A stretch of 64,000 nt of DNA from Pseudomonas frederiksbergensis (GTDB lineage: Bacteria > Pseudomonadota > Gammaproteobacteria > Pseudomonadales > Pseudomonadaceae): NCBI RefSeq assembly GCF_003732275.1, contig NZ_MOBM01000021.1, positions 1 through 64,000 on the forward strand, given 5' to 3'. Of this stretch, positions 31,463 through 39,905 are shown in pieces (positions within the stretch are counted from its first letter, which is position 1; each line of letters starts with the position of its first letter). The translations under genes and the position numbers were made by a program. The notes under the pieces are model-generated. The model had not been told where the DNA came from. It ran no database searches and saw only the letters and a list, made by a program, of their open reading frames with translations.

Positions 31463-31491
31463 TTGATTATTTGTTATTACAGCGATATTAT
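31463..31491 (+). promoter_or_regulatory. Candidate promoter of the alpha operon
   Basis: TTGATT (31463-31468), 17-bp spacer, TATTAT (31486-31491), directly abutting the preceding hairpin. The leader to rpsM is about 50 bases, short for the S4-binding pseudoknot known in E. coli. Confidence 0.65.
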
Positions 31492-31550
31492 CTCGCGCCC
31501 TATTTCTTGGCTTCCGGGGCGTAGGTAGCTGTCAATTGGAGTCCCACTGA

Positions 31551-31907
31551 ATGGCCCGTATTGCAGGCGTTAACATTCCAGATAACAAGCATACTGTTAT
31601 CTCGCTGACCTACATCTATGGTGTTGGTCGCACTACTGCACAGAAAATTTGTGCAGTGACTGGGGTAAACCCAGCCGCAAAGATCAAAGATCTGAGCGAC
31701 GAGCAGATTGAACAGCTGCGTGGCGAAGTGGCGAAGTTCACCACTGAAGGTGACCTGCGTCGCGAAATCAACATGAAAATCAAGCGTTTGATGGACCTCG
31801 GTTGCTATCGCGGTCTGCGTCATCGTCGTGGTCTTCCAGTGCGCGGTCAGCGTACCAAGACTAACGCGCGTACCCGTAAAGGTCCGCGTAAGCCGATCCG
31901 CAAGTAA
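31551..31907 (+). CDS. rpsM: 30S ribosomal protein S13
   Basis: 30S head protein contacting P-site tRNA and the 50S subunit. The protein has 118 residues, starting MARIAGVNIPDNKHTVISLTYIYGVG and ending with the basic tail GQRTKTNARTRKGPRKPIRK. First gene of the alpha operon. Confidence 0.98.
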   Translation: MARIAGVNIPDNKHTVISLTYIYGVGRTTAQKICAVTGVNPAAKIKDLSDEQIEQLRGEVAKFTTEGDLRREINMKIKRLMDLGCYRGLRHRRGLPVRGQRTKTNARTRKGPRKPIRK

Positions 31908-31937
31908 TCGCCCCAGCGAATCGACAGGAAATTAATC

Positions 31938-32327
31938 ATGGCTAAACCTGCTGCTCGTCCTCGTAAAAAAGTTAAAAAGACAGTGGTTGATGGCATCGCC
32001 CACATCCATGCTTCTTTTAACAACACAATCGTGACCATCACCGACCGTCAAGGCAACGCTCTTTCCTGGGCTACCTCCGGTGGTTCGGGTTTCCGCGGTT
32101 CCCGCAAGTCCACCCCGTTTGCTGCTCAAGTAGCTGCTGAACGTGCTGGTCAAGCTGCGCTGGAATACGGCCTGAAAAACCTCGACGTTAACGTCAAAGG
32201 TCCAGGCCCAGGTCGTGAATCTGCAGTCCGCGCTTTGAACGGCTGTGGCTACAAGATCGCCAGCATCACCGACGTGACGCCAATCCCGCACAACGGGTGC
32301 CGTCCGCCGAAGAAGCGCCGCGTGTAA
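31938..32327 (+). CDS. rpsK: 30S ribosomal protein S11
   Basis: 30S platform protein near the mRNA exit site. The 129-residue protein has HIHASFNNTIVTITDRQGNALSW, then GFRGSRKSTPFAAQ, and the C-terminal PHNGCRPPKKRRV, all conserved. Confidence 0.98.
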   Translation: MAKPAARPRKKVKKTVVDGIAHIHASFNNTIVTITDRQGNALSWATSGGSGFRGSRKSTPFAAQVAAERAGQAALEYGLKNLDVNVKGPGPGRESAVRALNGCGYKIASITDVTPIPHNGCRPPKKRRV

Positions 32328-32345
32328 TCCAGGAGATTGTAAAGA

Positions 32346-32966
32346 ATGGCTCGTTACATTGGTCCAAAATGCAAACTCGCTCGTCGCGAAGGCACCGATC
32401 TCTTTCTGAAGAGCGGCGTGCGCGCGATCGAATCGAAGTGCAACATCGAAGCAGCACCTGGTATCCACGGCCAACGCCGCGGTCGCCAGTCCGATTACGG
32501 CACCCAACTGCGTGAAAAGCAGAAGGTCCGTCGTATCTACGGCGTTCTCGAGCGTCAATTCAGCGGCTACTACAAAGAAGCTGCTGGCAAGAAAGGCGCA
32601 ACTGGCGAAAACCTGTTGCAGCTGCTCGAATGCCGCCTGGACAACGTTGTATACCGTATGGGTTTTGGCTCTACTCGTGCCGAATCCCGTCAGCTGGTAT
32701 CGCACAAGTCGATCAGCGTTAACGGTCAGACCGTAAACGTTCCGTCTTACCAGGTTCGTGCTGGTGACGTGGTCGCAGTTCGCGAGAAAGCAAAGAACCA
32801 ACTTCGCATTGTCCAAGCTCTCGATCTGTGTGCCCAACGTGGCCGCGTAGAATGGGTAGAAGTAGACACTGAGAAGAAGTCGGGCGTTTTCAAGAACGTT
32901 CCTGCTCGCAGTGATCTGTCCGCCGACATCAACGAAAGCCTGATTGTCGAGCTCTACTCCAAGTAA
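32346..32966 (+). CDS. rpsD: 30S ribosomal protein S4
   Basis: Primary 16S rRNA 5'-domain binder and, in E. coli, repressor of the alpha operon. The 206-residue protein has an S4 domain (LVSHKSISVNGQTVNVPSYQVRAGD, about 105-130). Like E. coli S4, the N-terminal region lacks a full zinc cysteine set. Confidence 0.98.
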   Translation: MARYIGPKCKLARREGTDLFLKSGVRAIESKCNIEAAPGIHGQRRGRQSDYGTQLREKQKVRRIYGVLERQFSGYYKEAAGKKGATGENLLQLLECRLDNVVYRMGFGSTRAESRQLVSHKSISVNGQTVNVPSYQVRAGDVVAVREKAKNQLRIVQALDLCAQRGRVEWVEVDTEKKSGVFKNVPARSDLSADINESLIVELYSK

Positions 32967-32988
32967 GGGCTAGAAAATAGGTGCATCC

Positions 32989-33990
32989 ATGCAGATTTCG
33001 GTAAATGAGTTCCTGACACCCCGCCATATTGATGTGCAGGTTGTCAGTCCAACCCGCGCCAAGATCACTCTCGAGCCTCTCGAGCGTGGTTTCGGCCACA
33101 CCCTGGGCAACGCGCTGCGCCGCATCCTGTTGTCCTCAATGCCCGGCTGTGCAGTAGTCGAGGCCGAGATTGACGGTGTGCTCCACGAGTACAGCGCCAT
33201 CGAAGGTGTACAGGAAGACGTAATTGAAATCCTGTTGAACCTTAAAGGTCTGGCTATCAAGCTGCACGGTCGAGACGAAGTTACGCTGACCTTGTCGAAG
33301 AAGGGTTCGGGGGTGGTTACCGCTGCCGATATTCAGCTGGATCATGATGTCGAGATCGTTAACCCCGATCACGTAATCGCTAACCTGGCGTCTAACGGCG
33401 CCCTGAACATGAAGCTCACCGTAGCTCGTGGTCGTGGTTATGAACCGGCAGACTCGCGTCAGAGCGATGAAGACGAAAGCCGCAGCATCGGTCGCTTGCA
33501 GCTTGACTCTTCGTTCAGCCCGGTTCGCCGTATCGCATACGTGGTGGAAAACGCCCGTGTCGAGCAGCGTACTAACCTGGACAAGCTGGTTATTGATCTG
33601 GAAACCAACGGTACTCTGGATCCTGAAGAGGCTATCCGCCGTGCTGCAACCATTCTGCAACAGCAGTTGGCTGCGTTCGTCGATCTCAAAGGTGACAGTG
33701 AGCCAGTGGTTGTCGAGCAGGAAGACGAGATCGATCCGATCCTGCTTCGCCCGGTTGACGATCTGGAACTGACTGTACGTTCGGCTAACTGCCTTAAGGC
33801 GGAAAACATCTACTACATCGGTGACCTGATTCAGCGTACCGAAGTAGAGCTGTTGAAGACTCCGAACCTTGGCAAGAAATCCTTGACTGAAATCAAGGAC
33901 GTTCTGGCCTCCCGCGGTCTGTCCCTCGGCATGCGCCTCGACAACTGGCCGCCTGCAAGTCTTAAGAAGGACGACAAGGCGACTGCCTGA
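32989..33990 (+). CDS. rpoA: DNA-directed RNA polymerase subunit alpha
   Basis: Assembly platform of RNA polymerase and target of activators. The 333-residue protein has the N-terminal domain (about 1-235) with LERGFGHTLGNALRRILLSSMPG, a flexible linker, and the C-terminal domain (about 250-325) with RSANCLKAENIYYIGDL and LGKKSLTEIKD. These contact UP elements and CRP-type activators. Confidence 0.98.
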   Translation: MQISVNEFLTPRHIDVQVVSPTRAKITLEPLERGFGHTLGNALRRILLSSMPGCAVVEAEIDGVLHEYSAIEGVQEDVIEILLNLKGLAIKLHGRDEVTLTLSKKGSGVVTAADIQLDHDVEIVNPDHVIANLASNGALNMKLTVARGRGYEPADSRQSDEDESRSIGRLQLDSSFSPVRRIAYVVENARVEQRTNLDKLVIDLETNGTLDPEEAIRRAATILQQQLAAFVDLKGDSEPVVVEQEDEIDPILLRPVDDLELTVRSANCLKAENIYYIGDLIQRTEVELLKTPNLGKKSLTEIKDVLASRGLSLGMRLDNWPPASLKKDDKATA

Positions 33991-34032
33991 TCGTCGTAAT
34001 CACCGAACGTTGTGTTTGGTAAGGAATGAACC

Positions 34033-34419
34033 ATGCGTCATCGTAAAAGTGGTCGTCACCTGAGCCGCACCAGCTCGCACCGCAAGGCCATGTTTCAAAA
34101 CATGGCGGTGTCGCTGTTCGAGCACGAGCTGATCAAAACTACACTGCCAAAAGCCAAAGAACTGCGCCGCGTTGCTGAGCCGCTGATCACTTTGGCCAAG
34201 ACAGACAGCCTGGCTAACCGCCGTCTGGCTTTCGACCGTACTCGTTCGAAAGCTATCGTTGGTAAGCTCTTCAACGACCTGGGCAAGCGTTACGCTACCC
34301 GTGAGGGTGGCTACCTGCGCATCCTCAAGTGCGGCTTCCGCACTGGCGACAACGCGCCTATGGCGTACGTCGAGTTGGTTGATCGTCCTGTCGGCGGTGA
34401 AGCTGTATCCGCTGAGTAA
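34033..34419 (+). CDS. rplQ: 50S ribosomal protein L17
   Basis: Tunnel-exit protein. The 128-residue protein starts MRHRKSGRHLSRTSSHRKAMFQNMA, the family signature. It is the last gene of the alpha operon, followed by a strong terminator, and closes the core translation block. Confidence 0.98.
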   Translation: MRHRKSGRHLSRTSSHRKAMFQNMAVSLFEHELIKTTLPKAKELRRVAEPLITLAKTDSLANRRLAFDRTRSKAIVGKLFNDLGKRYATREGGYLRILKCGFRTGDNAPMAYVELVDRPVGGEAVSAE

Positions 34420-34438
34420 GACGTCAGTCTGAACAAAG

Positions 34439-34463
34439 AACCGGGCCTAGTGCCCGGTTTTTT
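34439..34463 (+). terminator. Terminator of the alpha operon
   Basis: AACCGGGC pairs with GCCCGGTT (loop CTAGT) and is followed by TTTTG, giving a classical intrinsic terminator. Confidence 0.9.
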
Positions 34464-34504
34464 GTGCGTGTAAGAAACGCGCTATTTGTACAAGCTTCCT
34501 TGCA

Positions 34505-34527
34505 GTTCATACCTTCAGTATATGAAC
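34505..34527 (+). promoter_or_regulatory. Inverted repeat upstream of the catalase gene
   Basis: GTTCATA (34505-34511) and TATGAAC (34521-34527) flank a 9-base spacer in the AT-rich 190-base gap before the catalase gene. It could be a regulator site, but no known operator was matched. The rest of the gap has no confident -35/-10. Confidence 0.35.
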
Positions 34528-34657
34528 GGGATTGTTGGTAGTATTTTTCTATTGATGTCTGCAAATTAATGAATTTGTAGATGTCATGATTGATGGTCAA
34601 TACTCCCTCCCACGCCAATTAGCCGGCAGTTCCAAAACTGACAGAGGATGAGATCGC

Positions 34658-36106
34658 ATGAGCCAAAACAGCACGCTTACGACCGCCAGTGGCGCTCCTG
34701 TCGCCGACAACCAGAATTCCCGCTCCGCAGGCCCTCGTGGTCCTTTGCTGCTCGACGATTTCCACCTGATCGAGAAGCTTGCGCACTTCAATCGTGAAAA
34801 CATCCCTGAGCGTCGTGTACACGCCAAAGGTTCGGGTGCCTACGGTACGTTCACCGTAACTCGCGATATCACTCAGTACACCAGTGCCAAGCTGTTTGAG
34901 TCTGTCGGTAAACAAACCCCGACATTCTTGCGATTCTCCACTGTGGGTGGTGAGCGCGGTTCGGCCGATACCGAGCGTGATCCACGTGGTTTCGCCCTGA
35001 AGTTCTACACAGAGGAAGGCAACTGGGACATCGTCGGTAACAACACGCCGGTGTTTTTCATCCGTGATCCGCTGAAATTCCCCGACTTTATCCATACCCA
35101 GAAGCGCCTGCCGCAAAGCAACCTGAAAAGCGCGCAGATGATGTGGGATTTCTGGTCGCACTCGCCTGAGGCGTTGCACCAAGTCACCATTCTGTTCTCG
35201 GACCGCGGCATCCCTGACGGCTATCGCCACATGCATGGCTTCGGCAGCCACACCTACAGCCTGATCAACGCCAATGGCGAGCGTCACTGGGTGAAATGGC
35301 ACTACAAAACCAGGCAAGGGATCAAGAACCTCGCTCCGGCAGAAGCGGCACGCCTGGCGGGTACCGATCCGGATTACGCGCAGCGTGACCTGTTCGGCGC
35401 GATTGAGCGCGGTGATTTCCCGAAGTGGAGTGTCAATATCCAGATCATGACCGAGGCCCAAGCCGAGGCTCATTACGAGAACCCGTTCGACGTGACCAAG
35501 ACCTGGTCGCAGAAAGAGTTCCCATTGATCGAGGTGGGTGAGCTTGAACTCAATCGCAATCCGCTGAACTACTTCGCTGAAGTCGAGCAGGCGGCGTTCG
35601 GTCCGAGCAACATGGTCCCGGGTGTCGGTCTGTCGCCTGACCGCATGCTGCAAGGTCGCGTGTTCGCTTACGCTGACGCTCACCGCTACCGTGTGGGGAC
35701 CAATCACCAGCAACTGCCGGTGAACGCGCCTCGCAGCCCGGTCAATACTTACCAGCGCGACGGCTCCATGGCGTTTGGCGCCAATGGTGGTGCAGCACCG
35801 AACTACGAGCCGAACAGCTACGTAGAATCACCGAAACAGGCACCGCGCTACGCGGAACCTGCTTTGGCCTTGAGCGGCGCGGCTGATCGTTACGATCATC
35901 GCGAAGACACCGATTACTACAGCCACGCTGGTGCGCTGTTCCGCCTGATGAGTGATGAGCAGAAAAACCTGCTGGTCAACAACATTGCCGGCGCAATGGC
36001 TGGTGTTTCCAGCGATGTGGTTGATCGTCAATTGCAGCATTTCTTCAAGGCCGACCCGGCGTATGGAGAAGCAGTCGCAAAGGCACTCAACGTACAGCTT
36101 AACTAA
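34658..36106 (+). CDS. katA: Monofunctional haem catalase (KatA type)
   Basis: Breaks down hydrogen peroxide to water and oxygen. The protein has 482 residues, the small-subunit catalase length. The catalytic histidine is His55 in RRVHAKGSGAYG, the distal asparagine is in GNNTPVFFIRDP, and the proximal haem tyrosine is in RVFAYADAHRYRVG. ERDPRGFALKFYTEEGNWD is also conserved. No signal peptide is seen. Its place between rplQ and a ferritin-like gene matches katA in Pseudomonas aeruginosa, where catalase and the iron-storage protein work together. Confidence 0.96.
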   Translation: MSQNSTLTTASGAPVADNQNSRSAGPRGPLLLDDFHLIEKLAHFNRENIPERRVHAKGSGAYGTFTVTRDITQYTSAKLFESVGKQTPTFLRFSTVGGERGSADTERDPRGFALKFYTEEGNWDIVGNNTPVFFIRDPLKFPDFIHTQKRLPQSNLKSAQMMWDFWSHSPEALHQVTILFSDRGIPDGYRHMHGFGSHTYSLINANGERHWVKWHYKTRQGIKNLAPAEAARLAGTDPDYAQRDLFGAIERGDFPKWSVNIQIMTEAQAEAHYENPFDVTKTWSQKEFPLIEVGELELNRNPLNYFAEVEQAAFGPSNMVPGVGLSPDRMLQGRVFAYADAHRYRVGTNHQQLPVNAPRSPVNTYQRDGSMAFGANGGAAPNYEPNSYVESPKQAPRYAEPALALSGAADRYDHREDTDYYSHAGALFRLMSDEQKNLLVNNIAGAMAGVSSDVVDRQLQHFFKADPAYGEAVAKALNVQLN

Positions 36107-36123
36107 GTCTAAACGATAAGCAG

Positions 36124-36148
36124 AACCGCCCTCATTTGGGCGGTTTTT
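36124..36148 (+). terminator. Terminator after the catalase gene
   Basis: AACCGCCC pairs with GGGCGGTT (loop TCATTT), followed by a T-run. It separates the catalase gene from the ferritin-like gene. Confidence 0.88.
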
Positions 36149-36261
36149 GCGTTATTTAAACCGCTTTTCTCAGAATATCTTCGCTTTTATTGCGTCGGGC
36201 GAGTGACCTTCCGGTCAGGTTGGTTCAAACTACAGACTTTAAAGCAGGGAGATGTAGGGCG

Positions 36262-36726
36262 ATGCAAGGTCACCCAGACGTAATCGATTACCTCAACACG
36301 TTGCTGACAGGCGAACTGGCAGCCCGTGATCAATATTTCATCCATTCGCGGATGTACGAGGACTGGGGTTTCACCGAGCTCTACGAACGTATCAACCACG
36401 AGATGGAAGAAGAGGCGCAACACGCTGATGCCCTGATGCGTCGGATCCTCATGCTCGAAGGCACCCCGCGTATGCGTCCGGACGATCTGGATGTCGGCAC
36501 CACTGTGCCTGACATGCTCGCCGCTGACCTGCGTCTGGAATACAAAGTTCGCGCAGCGCTCTGCAAAGGCATCGAGCTTTGCGAGCTGCACAAGGATTAC
36601 GTCAGCCGCGAGATCCTGCGTATTCAGCTGGCCGATACCGAAGAAGATCACACCTACTGGCTCGAGAAGCAGTTGGGTCTGATCAAGCTGATTGGCCTGG
36701 AAAACTATCTGCAATCGCAGTTCTGA
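36262..36726 (+). CDS. Ferritin-like iron-storage protein (bacterioferritin family, FtnA type)
   Basis: 24-mer iron storage protein that oxidises and stores iron. ATG 36262 gives 154 residues, MQGHPDVIDYLNTLLTGELAARDQYF. Ferroxidase ligands are present by alignment to E. coli Bfr: Glu18, Glu51, His54, Glu93, Glu126 and His129. The position of the haem-ligand Met52 is Ala52 (EEEAQHAD), so the protein should not bind bacterioferritin haem in the usual way. It corresponds to the P. aeruginosa gene next to katA, first called bfrA and later FtnA. It is downstream of a possible separate promoter region (36149-36261) with nothing certain in it. Confidence 0.9.
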   Translation: MQGHPDVIDYLNTLLTGELAARDQYFIHSRMYEDWGFTELYERINHEMEEEAQHADALMRRILMLEGTPRMRPDDLDVGTTVPDMLAADLRLEYKVRAALCKGIELCELHKDYVSREILRIQLADTEEDHTYWLEKQLGLIKLIGLENYLQSQF

Positions 36727-36738
36727 TCTTTAAAGCGC

Positions 36739-36812
36739 AAAGATCGCAGCCTTCGGCAGCTCCTGCAGATGTACGCATTTCTATGTAGGAGCTGCCGAAG
36801 GCTGCGATCTTT
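36739..36812. repeat. REP-like inverted repeat
   Basis: AAAGATCGCAGCCTTCGGCA (left, starting 36739) is inverted at the right, reading TGTAGGAGCTGCCGAAGGCT and on to the end, with about 16 bases between arms. This is one of the recurrent intergenic palindromes of Pseudomonas genomes. It lies between convergent genes. Confidence 0.75.
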
Positions 36813-36829
36813 TAGCAGGCCATACAAAC

Positions 36830-36867
36830 AAAAGCCCCTGTCACTGATGAAGTGACAGGGGCTTTTT
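36830..36867. terminator. Bidirectional terminator between the ferritin-like gene and uvrA
   Basis: AAAAGCCCCTGTCACT pairs perfectly with AGTGACAGGGGCTTTT (loop GATGA), with A- and T-runs on the two sides. It can therefore stop both convergent transcripts. Confidence 0.9.
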
Positions 36868-36879
36868 CGTGGCCCTGAT

Positions 36880-39714
36880 TCAGGCCCTGTCGCGAGCCAG
36901 CAATGGTTTGAGATAGAAACCAGTGTGAGACTGCTTCATTTCCGACACTTCCTCTGGCGTACCGACGGCAATGATCTGGCCGCCTTTGGAACCACCTTCC
37001 GGCCCCAGGTCCACCAACCAATCAGCGGTCTTGATCACGTCCAGGTTGTGCTCGATCACTACCACGGTATTGCCGTGGTCGCGCAGGCGATGCAGTACGT
37101 CGAGCAGTTGCTGGATATCCGCAAAGTGCAGGCCGGTGGTCGGCTCATCGAGGATGTACAGGGTCTTGCCGGTATCGCGCTTGGACAGCTCGCGGGACAG
37201 CTTCACCCGCTGGGCTTCACCGCCGGACAGCGTCGTCGCCGATTGCCCCAGCTTGATATAGGAAAGACCTACGTCCATCAACGTCTGAAGCTTGCGCGCC
37301 AAGGCTGGAACGGCGTCGAAGAACACCCGGGCTTCCTCGATGGTCATCTCGAGGGTTTCGTGGATGCTCTTGCCCTTGTACTTGATCTCCAGCGTCTCGC
37401 GGTTGTAGCGCTTGCTCTTGCAGACGTCGCAGGGGACATAGATGTCTGGCAGGAAGTGCATTTCCACCTTGATCAGGCCATCGCCCTGACAGGCTTCGCA
37501 GCGTCCGCCCTTCACGTTGAAGGAGAAACGCCCTGGTCCGTAACCGCGGGAGCGGGATTCCGGCACACCGGCGAATAACTCTCGAATCGGCGTGAACAGA
37601 CCGGTGTAGGTCGCCGGGTTAGAGCGCGGCGTGCGACCGATCGGGCTCTGATCGATGTCGACGACCTTGTCCAGATGCTCAAGGCCCTTGATGCTGTCAT
37701 GTGCGGCAGCCTCAAGCGTCGTTGCGCCATTGAGTGCCGTAGCGCTCAAAGGAAACAGCGTGTTGTTGATCAGCGTCGATTTGCCCGAGCCGGACACGCC
37801 GGTGACGCAAGTCAGCAGGCCAATCGGAATCTCCAGATCTACATCGCGCAAATTGTTGCCGCGAGCGCCTTTGAGGGCCAGCGACAACTTCTTGTTACGC
37901 GGCGTGCGTTTGGCTGGCACTGCGATCTTCACCCGGCCCGACAAGTACTTGCCGGTCAGCGAATCAGGGTGAGCCATGACCTCGGCCGGCGTACCTTCGG
38001 CGACGATATGCCCACCATGCACACCCGCGCCCGGGCCGATATCCACCACATAATCGGCCAGACGAATCGCGTCTTCGTCGTGCTCGACCACGATCACCGT
38101 GTTGCCGATGTCGCGCAGGTGCTTGAGGGTGCCCAGCAACCGGTCATTGTCCCGTTGATGCAGACCGATCGACGGCTCATCGAGGATGTACAGAACCCCC
38201 ACCAGGCCGGCACCAATCTGACTGGCCAGACGAATCCGCTGAGCCTCACCGCCGGACAGCGTGTCGGCACTGCGATCCAGTGACAGATAGTCGAGGCCGA
38301 CGTTGACCAGAAACTGCAGCCGCTCGCGGATTTCCTTGAGAATCTTGTCGGCAATCTCGCCACGGCGACCGGTCAGTTTCAGCACGCCGAAATATTCACA
38401 GGCGTCGCCGATCGGCAGATTAGTCACCGCCGGCAAAGTCTTCTCGCCAACCCATACGTGCCGCGCCTCGCGACGCAGACGAGTGCCGCGGCAATCCGGG
38501 CAGGGTTGGGTGCTGAGGAACTTGGCCAGTTCTTCACGGACGGAAGCCGATTCGGTTTCGCGGTAGCGGCGTTCCAGGTTCGGCACGATGCCTTCGAACG
38601 GGTGCGAACGTTTGACGATATCGCCACGGTCGTTCAGGTATTTGAAGTCGACGTTCTGCGAGCCACTGCCATGCAGGATGAACTTCTGCTGATCGGCCGG
38701 CAGGTCGTTGAATGGCACTTCAAGGCTGAACTTGTAGTGCGAGGCCAGCGAGCCAAGCATCTGGAAGTAATAGACGTTGCGCCTGTCCCAGCCGCGAATA
38801 GCGCCTTCCGCCAGCGTCAGTTCGCCATTCACCAATCGCTTGATGTCGAAAAACTGCTTAACACCCAAGCCATCGCACGTCGGGCAAGCGCCGGCCGGGT
38901 TGTTGAAGGAAAACAGCTTGGGTTCCAGCTCGCTGATGGCATGGCCGCAGATCGGGCAGGCGAAGCGAGCGGAGAAGATGATTTCTTCGCCGGGCTCGTC
39001 GTCCATCGGCGCGACCAGTGCAATGCCGTCCGCCAGTTTCAACGCAGTCTCGAACGACTCAGCCAAACGCTGTTGCAGATCGGCGCGGACCTTGAAGCGG
39101 TCGACCACGACGTCGATCGAGTGCTTCTTCTGCTTATCCAGCTTCGGCAACTCGTCCAGCTCGCAGAGCCTGCCGTTGACCCGGGCCCGCACAAAACCCT
39201 GGGCGCGCAGTTCTTCGAAGACGGAGAGGTGCTCGCCCTTGCGCTCGCGGATCACCGGAGCCAGCAGCATCAGTTTGCTGCCCTCCGGTTGTGCCAGCAC
39301 CAGGTCGACCATCTGGCTGACGGTCTGGGCTTCCAGTGGAATGTCGTGGTCCGGGCAACGTGGAATACCGACGCGAGCGTAGAGCAGGCGCAAGTAATCG
39401 TAGATTTCGGTAATAGTGCCAACCGTCGAGCGCGGGTTGTGCGAGGTCGACTTCTGTTCGATGGAGATCGCTGGCGACAGACCTTCAATGGTGTCTACGT
39501 CAGGTTTTTCCATCATCGACAGGAACTGCCGGGCGTAGGCCGACAGCGATTCGACATAACGGCGCTGGCCTTCGGCGTACAGCGTGTCAAAGGCCAGGGA
39601 CGACTTGCCGGATCCGGACAGGCCGGTGATGACGATCAGTTTGTCCCGTGGCAGGGTCAGGTCGATGTTCTTCAGGTTGTGGGTTCGGGCCCCACGAATC
39701 AGGATCTTGTCCAA
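36880..39714 (-). CDS. uvrA: UvrABC system protein A
   Basis: DNA-damage recognition ATPase of nucleotide excision repair. TTG 39714 gives a 944-residue protein starting (M)DKILIRGARTHNLKNIDL, the family start; the frame is open 24 codons further but without homologous sequence. It has two ABC ATPase modules (Walker A GLSGSGKSS near residue 31 and GVSGSGKST near 640). Zinc-binding CxxC pairs are present (CPICG, CPTCDG, CEACQGDG, CDVCKSKRYN), and signature motifs LSGGEAQR occur in both halves. It is transcribed opposite to the flanking genes. Confidence 0.97.
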   Translation of the reverse strand: MDKILIRGARTHNLKNIDLTLPRDKLIVITGLSGSGKSSLAFDTLYAEGQRRYVESLSAYARQFLSMMEKPDVDTIEGLSPAISIEQKSTSHNPRSTVGTITEIYDYLRLLYARVGIPRCPDHDIPLEAQTVSQMVDLVLAQPEGSKLMLLAPVIRERKGEHLSVFEELRAQGFVRARVNGRLCELDELPKLDKQKKHSIDVVVDRFKVRADLQQRLAESFETALKLADGIALVAPMDDEPGEEIIFSARFACPICGHAISELEPKLFSFNNPAGACPTCDGLGVKQFFDIKRLVNGELTLAEGAIRGWDRRNVYYFQMLGSLASHYKFSLEVPFNDLPADQQKFILHGSGSQNVDFKYLNDRGDIVKRSHPFEGIVPNLERRYRETESASVREELAKFLSTQPCPDCRGTRLRREARHVWVGEKTLPAVTNLPIGDACEYFGVLKLTGRRGEIADKILKEIRERLQFLVNVGLDYLSLDRSADTLSGGEAQRIRLASQIGAGLVGVLYILDEPSIGLHQRDNDRLLGTLKHLRDIGNTVIVVEHDEDAIRLADYVVDIGPGAGVHGGHIVAEGTPAEVMAHPDSLTGKYLSGRVKIAVPAKRTPRNKKLSLALKGARGNNLRDVDLEIPIGLLTCVTGVSGSGKSTLINNTLFPLSATALNGATTLEAAAHDSIKGLEHLDKVVDIDQSPIGRTPRSNPATYTGLFTPIRELFAGVPESRSRGYGPGRFSFNVKGGRCEACQGDGLIKVEMHFLPDIYVPCDVCKSKRYNRETLEIKYKGKSIHETLEMTIEEARVFFDAVPALARKLQTLMDVGLSYIKLGQSATTLSGGEAQRVKLSRELSKRDTGKTLYILDEPTTGLHFADIQQLLDVLHRLRDHGNTVVVIEHNLDVIKTADWLVDLGPEGGSKGGQIIAVGTPEEVSEMKQSHTGFYLKPLLARDRA

Positions 39715-39905
39715 AGTGGCCTCGCTCGGCGGGCGTCGAAAACGTAGGAGTATACGGCCAAATACTGGATGGATGCACACTATCAAATGCGGGGCGCGCA
39801 GCCTTAGATGAAGACTGCGTCATCTGTGCGCGTCATAGCGTCGCGATATACCCCGTCAATCGATGGGACTGGTAGAATCGCCGCCGGTTCACATGAGGTT
39901 TTTCC

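Noticed and set aside
38458..39747. 429-codon plus-strand open frame opposite uvrA
   Set aside because: It is the complement of a well-conserved uvrA and shows no family motifs; a shadow frame of GC-rich coding DNA.
39765..39780. Possible LexA (SOS) box near uvrA, CTGG-N8-ACAC
   Set aside because: Only three of four bases match in each half of CTGT-N8-ACAG. An SOS box is expected for uvrA but this match is too weak to call.
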